Shown piece by piece: positions 58,447-64,000 of a stretch of 64,000 nucleotides of DNA; the stretch's first letter is position 1, and every line of letters begins with the position of its first letter. Location: assembly GCF_025195125.1 (NCBI RefSeq), contig NZ_JAMGSL010000010.1, positions 1 through 64,000 on the forward strand. Reading direction: 5' to 3'. The notes beneath the pieces were generated by a model. The model had not been told where the DNA came from. It made no database searches and saw nothing but the letters and a program-made list of their open reading frames with translations. Both the position numbers and the translations under genes were made by a program. Origin of the DNA: Streptomyces sp. Je 1-79 (GTDB lineage: Bacteria; Actinomycetota; Actinomycetes; Streptomycetales; Streptomycetaceae).

Positions 58447-60812
58447 CGGTTCGCCCCCACCATGTCGATGTCTCCCAGGATCAGCTCGAGCACCGGGAGG
58501 ACCCCGTCGGCCCGCTCCTCGTCGAGGGCGGTGCCGAAGCCGGGCGTGCCGGCCTCCGCCCGGCCTCCCGCTGCGGACGGGCCGCGGGCGACCAGCTCCC
58601 CCAGGGTGCGGCGCACGCCGGGCTCGTACGCCGAGAACGTGCGGCGCAGCAGCGGCAGGACGTCGGTGAAGGCGTCCGCCGTGACACCGGTCAGCCACGT
58701 GTCGACCAGCGCGAGCAGCCGTTCGTCATGGACGAGGAGCATGCCTCCCCCGGAGGCCCCGCCGACGAAGCCCTCGATCCAGGCGGCGGCGTCGGCGGGC
58801 GGGGCGCCCGGAGAGAGAGCCAGGCTCATAAGCCGCGCGGCCTCCCCCTCGTCGAGGCGGCCCTCGTCGAGGAGCAGCCGGGCGGCCCGGCCGCGGAGGG
58901 TGCCGGCCACGCTGTCGCGGGAGGCGAGCCCGCGCAGGACGCCGGCCCACCGGCCGGTCAGCTCCGCGCTGTCGGGGAGCAGCTGGAGCGCGCCGTGCAC
59001 GGCGTCGAGATGGCCGCGCATCTCGGTGGCGGCATCGGTGTCGAGCCCCGTGCAGGCCGGGGGCAGACCGACACAGATCCGTTCGGCGAGCCCGGCAGCG
59101 ACCTCGCCGAGCGCGGCGGTGTCGGTGGCGCGTACGTCTCCGTAGCGCAGGGAGCGGGCGAGCGCGGGGAGGGCCTGGGCGAGGTGGGCGACGTCGGTGT
59201 CGAGCGCGGCGCGGTCGGCGAGGGCCGTCATGACGACGGGGAGGGCCGCGCCGAGGCCGCCGAGCAGGCACTGCTCGGCGAGCGCGGTGACGTCGGCGAG
59301 GGCGGTGGCCTCCAGGGCGCGGGCCTCCGCCTTGGAGGTGGCGGCGGATTCGACGGTGGTGCCCCAGACGCCGGCCTCGGCGATACGGACGTGCAGTTCG
59401 GGCTCCCAGCGCAGCCGCCAGGACTCCCGGAACGTGCCGGTGCTGCCGCGCCCCGCGACGGGTGTGCCCCAGCCCACGGCGAGCAGGCCCAGCCGGTGCA
59501 GCAGCCGGCTGCGGGTGGAGTCGTTCTCCTTGCGCAGATCGAGTTCCAGCTCCCGCTCCTGTGCCTCGGGCTTGAGGCGCAGGGCGCGCTGGAGGCGGGT
59601 GAGATCACGCTGAAGCGGTACGGCGGGGGCGGCGGCGGGGACCTCGCCGAGGATGTCGCCGACGACGAGGCGGTCGCGCACGAGGTCGAGCGGGACGTCG
59701 GAGCCGTCGCACATCACGGCCCGTACGGCGTCGGTGGTCTCGCCGAGTCCGGCCAGCGGCCTGCCGCGCATCGCCGCGAGGGTCTCCGCGAGCCGCACGG
59801 CCTCGATGACATGGGCGGAGGACACCATCGTGTCCTCGGCTCTGAGCAGCCCCGCGACCTTGGTCATCCAGCGTTCGATCGGACGGTCGGGGGCGGCGAA
59901 GAGGTGTCCGTACCAGCCGGGGGCGTCGATGCCGGCGCCGTAGCCGGAGCGGCGGGCGAGACGGCGGTGGGTCCAGGGCACCCACGTCGTCTCGGTCTTC
60001 ACCTTGGGCAGTCCCTTGAGCAGGGCCCGGTCGGCGGTGGCGGTCGTCCTCCGGTCCAGCGCGGGCACGTGCCAGGCGCCGCAGACGACGGCCACGTCCT
60101 CCCCGAACTCCTTGCGGGCGGCGCGGAGCTGGAGGCGCATGTACGCCTCGCGGACCAGGTCACGGGCGTGGCCGCCGTGCCCGTACGTCTCGCGCAGGGC
60201 GCCCATGGCCTCGGCGAGCGCCTCGAACGGGGTCACGGGGTCGGCGGCGCCGCGCAGCTCGACCACGTCCTCCCACCAGCGCTCGGGGTCGTCGTATCCG
60301 GCGGCACCCGCGAGCTCGGCGATCGGGTCGATCCGCAGCCCCTCGTCGGCCTCGTCCTCCTCACCGTCGCCCCAGGTGGGGTCCGTGGCGGCGAGGGTGT
60401 GGGCGGCGGGGAGGTCGATGAAGCGGACGGCGGCGCCGTGCGCGAGGGCCCAGCGGATCGCCACCCACTCGGGCGAGAACTCCGCGAAGGGCCAGAAGGC
60501 GGCGCGGCCCGGGTCGTCCACGGCGTGGGCGAGCAGCGCGACCGGCGGCCGCATCCCCTCGTCCCCCGCGAGCGGGAGGATCGCGTCGGCCTCGGGCGGC
60601 CCCTCGATCAGCACGGCCGCCGGGCGCCTCGCGTCGAGCGCCCCCCGCACGGCCCGCGCGGACCCGGGCCCGTGATGCCGCACGCCGAGGAACAGCGGAC
60701 CGGCCGCCCGGCCGGCGGGCCCCGCGACGGAGGGAGTCACTCCGCCAGGCACTACCGCCGTCGTGGCCGTGGTCACGGGCGTGGGCGCGACGACCGCCTG
60801 AGGCGCTGTCAT
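58443..60812 (-). CDS. DUF5682 family protein (YehM-like), TraB/TIKI-like motifs
   Basis: The 789-residue protein has an N-terminal GVRHHGPGSAR (43-53, G-x-x-H), then AVLIEGPPEAD, FSPEWVAIRWALAHGAAVRFIDLPAAH, and later VVCGAWHVPAL (G245-x-x-H248). The pairing of G-x-x-H motifs with an acidic IEG strand resembles TraB/TIKI/EreA-type hydrolases. The rest (about 300-789) is helical and Ala/Leu-rich. It overlaps the MoxR stop (ATGA). Enzyme function is inferred. Confidence 0.82.
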   Translation of the reverse strand: MTAPQAVVAPTPVTTATTAVVPGGVTPSVAGPAGRAAGPLFLGVRHHGPGSARAVRGALDARRPAAVLIEGPPEADAILPLAGDEGMRPPVALLAHAVDDPGRAAFWPFAEFSPEWVAIRWALAHGAAVRFIDLPAAHTLAATDPTWGDGEEDEADEGLRIDPIAELAGAAGYDDPERWWEDVVELRGAADPVTPFEALAEAMGALRETYGHGGHARDLVREAYMRLQLRAARKEFGEDVAVVCGAWHVPALDRRTTATADRALLKGLPKVKTETTWVPWTHRRLARRSGYGAGIDAPGWYGHLFAAPDRPIERWMTKVAGLLRAEDTMVSSAHVIEAVRLAETLAAMRGRPLAGLGETTDAVRAVMCDGSDVPLDLVRDRLVVGDILGEVPAAAPAVPLQRDLTRLQRALRLKPEAQERELELDLRKENDSTRSRLLHRLGLLAVGWGTPVAGRGSTGTFRESWRLRWEPELHVRIAEAGVWGTTVESAATSKAEARALEATALADVTALAEQCLLGGLGAALPVVMTALADRAALDTDVAHLAQALPALARSLRYGDVRATDTAALGEVAAGLAERICVGLPPACTGLDTDAATEMRGHLDAVHGALQLLPDSAELTGRWAGVLRGLASRDSVAGTLRGRAARLLLDEGRLDEGEAARLMSLALSPGAPPADAAAWIEGFVGGASGGGMLLVHDERLLALVDTWLTGVTADAFTDVLPLLRRTFSAYEPGVRRTLGELVARGPSAAGGRAEAGTPGFGTALDEERADGVLPVLELILGDIDMVGANR

Positions 60813-61978
60813 GCGCTCACCTCGCGGCAGGCGCGGTAGAAGTCCTTCCAGCCGTCTCTCTCCCGGACGACCGTCTCCAGGTACTCCTGCCAGATGACGC
60901 GGTCCGCCGCCGGGTCGCGGACGACCGCGCCGAGGATGCCGGCGGCGACATCGGCGGGGCGCAGCACGCCGTCGCCGAAGTGGGCGGAGAGCGCGAGGCC
61001 GCCGGTGACGACGGAGATGGCCTCGGCCGTGGACAGCGTCCCCGAAGGGGACTTGAGCTTGGTGCGCCCGTCGGTGGTGACCCCGTCGCGCAGCTCGCGG
61101 AAGACCGTGACGACCCGACGGATCTCCTCGACGCCCTCCGGCACGGCCGGCAGGTCGAGCGAGCGGCCGATCTGGTCGACGCGGCGCGCGACGATGTCGA
61201 CCTCGGCCTCCGGGGTGGCGGGCAGCGGAAGCACAACGGTGTTGAAGCGGCGGCGCAGCGCGCTGGAGAGGTCGTTGACCCCGCGGTCGCGGTCGTTGGC
61301 GGTGGCGATGAGGTTGAAGCCCCGTACCGCCTGGACCTCCTGCCCCAACTCCGGGATCGGCAGGGTCTTCTCGGACAGGATCGTGATGAGCGTGTCCTGC
61401 ACGTCGGCGGGGATGCGGGTGAGTTCCTCGACGCGGGCGGTCAGCCCCTCGGACATGGCGCGCATGACGGGGCTGGGCACGAGCGCATCGCGACTGGGGC
61501 CGTGGGCAAGGAGCTTGGCGTAGTTCCAGCCGTACCGGATCGCCTCCTCGGGCGTCCCGGCGGTGCCCTGGACCAGCAGCGTGGAGTCGCCGCTGACGGC
61601 GGCGGCGAGGTGCTCGGAGACCCAGGTCTTGGCGGTGCCGGGCACGCCGAGCAGCAGCAGCGCCCGGTCGGTGGCGAGTGTGGTGACGGCGACCTCGACG
61701 ATGCGGCGCGGTCCGACGTACTTCGGTGTGATCACCGTCCCGTCGGGGAGCGTCCCGCCGAGGAGGTAGGTGGCGACGGCCCACGGCGAGAGCTGCCAAC
61801 GGGCGGGCCGCGGCCGGTCGTCGGCTGCGGCGAGCGCCTTCAGTTCGTCCGCGAAGGCGTGTTCGGCGTGCGGCCGCAGGGCCTCGGAGCCGAGGTCCGC
61901 GGCGGCCGGGGCGACGCCCGCCCCGGTGTCGGTTCCGGCACCGGGCACGGCGCTCGCGATGGTTTCGGACACGGTCAT
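60809..61978 (-). CDS. MoxR-type AAA+ ATPase (YehL-like)
   Basis: The 389-residue AAA+ protein has Walker A GVPGTAKT (111-118) and the MoxR signature LVPSPVMRAMSEGLTARVEELTRIPADVQDTLITILSEKTLPIPEL. The usual LDE of Walker B reads RVEEL. Sensor 1 is in NLIATANDRDRG and the arginine finger in SSALRRRFN. ATG with GGAGGGGGG nearby. First gene of a tight three-gene operon with DUF5682 and VWA partners, the classic MoxR/VWA pairing. Confidence 0.92.
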   Translation of the reverse strand: MTVSETIASAVPGAGTDTGAGVAPAAADLGSEALRPHAEHAFADELKALAAADDRPRPARWQLSPWAVATYLLGGTLPDGTVITPKYVGPRRIVEVAVTTLATDRALLLLGVPGTAKTWVSEHLAAAVSGDSTLLVQGTAGTPEEAIRYGWNYAKLLAHGPSRDALVPSPVMRAMSEGLTARVEELTRIPADVQDTLITILSEKTLPIPELGQEVQAVRGFNLIATANDRDRGVNDLSSALRRRFNTVVLPLPATPEAEVDIVARRVDQIGRSLDLPAVPEGVEEIRRVVTVFRELRDGVTTDGRTKLKSPSGTLSTAEAISVVTGGLALSAHFGDGVLRPADVAAGILGAVVRDPAADRVIWQEYLETVVRERDGWKDFYRACREVSA

Positions 61979-62064
61979 GGATCCCCCTCCAGATCGTCGA
62001 CCTGATGTGGGATCCACCGTGCACCATGCCACTGACAGTCGGCGGTCGCCGCAGGTCAGAGGCC

Positions 62065-62118
62065 GAATCCGGGCGCGTGTCCGAACCCGTGGCCGGGTGC
62101 GAATCCGGGTGCGCGCGG
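62065..62118. repeat. 18-bp tandem repeat just past the MmpS-like stop
   Basis: Three 18-bp units beginning GAATCC/GAACCC (62065-62082, 62083-62100, 62101-62118) lie 4 bases from the stop (TCA 62123-62125) of the minus-strand lipoprotein gene. Similarity between copies is partial. Confidence 0.65.
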
Positions 62119-62122
62119 GGCG

Positions 62123-62533
62123 TCAGCCGGCGATCGGCGAGACCGCGACGCAGCCTCCGGCCATCGCGTCCGCGCCCTTCGCCTCCTTGAGTACCTTGCC
62201 CTCGTGGATGACCTTGCAGGTGAGGTCGGCCGGGTTGAGCGAGATCGGCATGACGGCCGGCGGCATGATCCCCTTCAGCGTCACCGTCTTCTTCCACGGC
62301 GTGGTCGGCTTCGACTCCTTCTCGAGCTTCGGCTCCATGGCCGTACCGCTGCCGCCGTGGTACTCGATCGACTCGATGCCCTTGCCGGAGACCTCGTACG
62401 TCACCTCGAAGGTCTCGTTCACTGCCTTGTCGACCTGGTCGGCGGCCTTGTCCGCGGCGGAACAGGCGCCGAGCCCGAGCGCGAGGCCGGTGACGGCGAG
62501 CGCCGAGACGGCGGTGCGGATGGTGCGCTTCAT
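62123..62533 (-). CDS. Small MmpS-like lipoprotein
   Basis: The 136-residue protein has a lipoprotein signal (MKRTIRTAVSALAVTGLALGLGAC, lipobox LGAC). It has the MmpS-like beta pattern: FEVTYEVSGKGIESIEYHGGSG, PTTPWKKTVTLKG, then ADLTCKVIHEGKVLKEAKG and GGCVAVSP with paired cysteines. MmpS proteins assist MmpL exporters in mycobacteria; no MmpL is adjacent here. It sits between the MoxR operon and the divergent SWIM gene, on the MoxR strand. Confidence 0.8.
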   Translation of the reverse strand: MKRTIRTAVSALAVTGLALGLGACSAADKAADQVDKAVNETFEVTYEVSGKGIESIEYHGGSGTAMEPKLEKESKPTTPWKKTVTLKGIMPPAVMPISLNPADLTCKVIHEGKVLKEAKGADAMAGGCVAVSPIAG

Positions 62534-62680
62534 GAGGGGTCCCCCTGGTGCGAGTTGTGTGACAGGTCCCGGGCAGAAAACCTTAAAGGGAAGGCAAAGT
62601 CAAATACCCGGCGCCGCCCTCCTCGCGTTCGAACGAGCAGGTCAAGTCCATTGTCAGTGGAGGCCCCTACCGTCGAGGGC

Positions 62681-64000
62681 ATGAACACACAGGGGGTGCG
62701 CTGGACGGCGGATCAGGTGCTGGCACTGGCTCCTGACGACGCCTCGCGCAGAGCGGGCAGCAAGCTCGGCACGGCCGGACCGTGGTCGGGCACAGGCAGC
62801 GGCGGTGACGGGGCCGTCTGGGGCCTGTGCCGGGGCAGCGGCAGCAAGCCGTACCGCACGGTCGTGGACACCACGGGCCCGGCGTACTCCTGCAGTTGCC
62901 CCAGCCGGAAGTTCCCGTGCAAGCACGCGCTGGGGCTGCTGCTGCTCTGGGCCACGGACACGGCGGCGGTCGCGGGCACGGAGGTGCCCGACTGGGCGAC
63001 GGGCTGGCTGGAGGGCCGCCGCGAGCGCGCGGCCGTCCGTGCGCTCGCGGCGGAGGGGACGGGACCGGCCACCGCCGATCCCGAGGCCGCGCGCCGCAGG
63101 GCGGAGCGGCGTTCGGCCCGGATCACCTCCGGCGCCGAGGAGTTGGAGCAGCGACTGGCCGACCTGCTTCGCGGCGGGCTGGCCTCGGCCGAGCGGTCCG
63201 GATACGGCCTCTGGGAGGAGACGGCGGCCCGCATGGTCGACGCCCAGGCCCCGGGACTCGCCGGCCGGGTCAGGGAGTTGGGCGCGATTCCGGGTTCGGG
63301 GCCCGGCTGGCCCGTCCGGCTCCTGGAGGAGTGCGCGCTGACCCATCTCCTCGACCGGGCCTGGCTCTCCGTCGACCGGCTCCCGGGACCCCTCGCCGCG
63401 ACCGTACGGACCCGGGTGGGCCTGACCGCCCCCGCCGAGGGCCCCTCGGTGCGGGACCACTGGCTCGTCCTCGCGCAGTACGACACCGGCGACGGCAAGC
63501 TGACGACGCGTCGCATCTGGCTGCACGGCCGCGCGACCGGACGCACGGCGCTGCTCCTCTCCTTCGGAGCGGTCGGGCGCGCACCTCAACTGGCCCTTCC
63601 CGTGGGTGCGGTGATCGACGCCGCGCTCACCCCGCACGCGGGCGCGGGGCTCCGGGCCGAGCTGGGCGAGCAGTTCACCGCCCCGGCCCCGCTCGACGTC
63701 CCACCCCCCGGCGGCACGGTCGGCGACGCGCTCACCGCCTACGGCCTCGCCCTGCGGGAGGACCCCTGGCTGGACTCCTGGCCGGTGACGCTCTCCGATG
63801 TCGTCCCGATACCGACGGACCACGGCTGGCAGCTCGCCGACGCGACGCCGGCCGCGGACGGCGGGGCGGCCCTGCCCCTCAGCGGCCCCGCGCTCGGGCG
63901 GCCCGGCCTGTGGCGGCTCGCCGCGCTCTCCGGGGGCGGCCCCGTGACCGTCTTCGGCGAGTGCGGCCACCGGGGGTTCACCCCGCTCGCCGCCTGGTCG
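62681..64000 (+). CDS. SWIM zinc-finger protein (YehQ-like), truncated by window end
   Basis: The frame runs open from ATG 62681 to the last base with no stop (440 codons shown). Near the N-terminus, YSCSCPSRKFPCKHALGLLLLW carries the SWIM ligands C71-x-C73-x6-C80-x-H82, a zinc finger used for nucleic-acid or protein contact. The rest shown is Ala/Leu/Arg-rich and helical. In E. coli, yehQ is the SWIM member next to yehL-yehM-yehP, so this is the missing fourth part of the MoxR-DUF5682-VWA set, here transcribed divergently. Confidence 0.88.
   Translation, partial: MNTQGVRWTADQVLALAPDDASRRAGSKLGTAGPWSGTGSGGDGAVWGLCRGSGSKPYRTVVDTTGPAYSCSCPSRKFPCKHALGLLLLWATDTAAVAGTEVPDWATGWLEGRRERAAVRALAAEGTGPATADPEAARRRAERRSARITSGAEELEQRLADLLRGGLASAERSGYGLWEETAARMVDAQAPGLAGRVRELGAIPGSGPGWPVRLLEECALTHLLDRAWLSVDRLPGPLAATVRTRVGLTAPAEGPSVRDHWLVLAQYDTGDGKLTTRRIWLHGRATGRTALLLSFGAVGRAPQLALPVGAVIDAALTPHAGAGLRAELGEQFTAPAPLDVPPPGGTVGDALTAYGLALREDPWLDSWPVTLSDVVPIPTDHGWQLADATPAADGGAALPLSGPALGRPGLWRLAALSGGGPVTVFGECGHRGFTPLAAWS

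Noticed and set aside
1..64000. Mobile elements or prophage
   Set aside because: No transposase, integrase, recombinase or phage structural gene was recognised, and composition is even throughout.

Overview
The window is about 64 kb of very GC-rich DNA. Its third codon positions are almost all G or C, GTG starts are common, and promoters and terminators are short. The gene content points to Streptomyces or a close relative. Examples are an sdhCDAB set, DUF3017 beside folD, many ECF sigma/anti-sigma and XRE-type regulators, and a DUF6350 (PerM-like)-purN-purH block next to sucCD. It looks like core chromosome: no tRNA, rRNA, IS element, prophage or CRISPR array was seen.

Layout. 0.2-5.5 kb: an L,D-transpeptidase lipoprotein, an ECF sigma factor with a membrane anti-sigma candidate, a DinB-like gene divergent from an HTH-Clp_N protein with palindromes between them, and an unrecognised small protein. 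5.6-8.8 kb: a DUF4328 membrane protein, a GH20 hexosaminidase lipoprotein and a shortened OHCU-decarboxylase relative. 9-12.4 kb: the sdhCDAB operon. 12.5-20 kb: a small membrane protein, a MarR/MFS divergent pair, a DUF4132 protein, an alpha/beta hydrolase and a three-gene TetR operon behind two perfect palindromes. 20-26 kb: a solute-binding protein, a metallophosphoesterase, a D-Ala-D-Ala carboxypeptidase and a YihY-type membrane protein. 26-30 kb: four genes matching decaprenyl-phospho-arabinose (DPA) synthesis (UbiA-type transferase, PAP2 phosphatase, DprE1, DprE2). 30-38.7 kb: a 2H phosphoesterase, trpS, a second sigma/anti-sigma pair, glyA behind a ZTP riboswitch, rocD, an ATP-grasp/lipoprotein pair like YgiC/YgiB, and a DMT transporter. 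38.8-46.6 kb: a MocR regulator divergent from an AhpD-like/ICL-like pair, then mdh, an XRE-DUF2690 protein, DUF3017, folD and a membrane protein. 46.6-57 kb: DUF2079, purH, purN, two membrane proteins, an XRE/sigma-like/membrane fusion, and sucD-sucC. 57-64 kb: a VWA-DUF5682-MoxR operon, a small MmpS-like lipoprotein, and a SWIM-finger gene cut by the window end.

Two metabolic themes recur. One is the TCA cycle (sdh, mdh, sucCD). The other is one-carbon and purine metabolism (glyA, folD, purN, purH); here the glyA leader carries a riboswitch for ZTP/ZMP, and ZMP is the substrate of PurH.

The strongest candidate for a little-described system is the MoxR/DUF5682/VWA/SWIM set at the right end. 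Its composition matches the E. coli yehL-yehM-yehP-yehQ set, and its DUF5682 member shows paired G-x-x-H motifs like TraB/TIKI-type proteins. A second unusual pattern is that five minus-strand genes have short tandem repeats at or just past their stop codons. Three palindromic operator arrays can be assigned to adjacent regulators with fair confidence.
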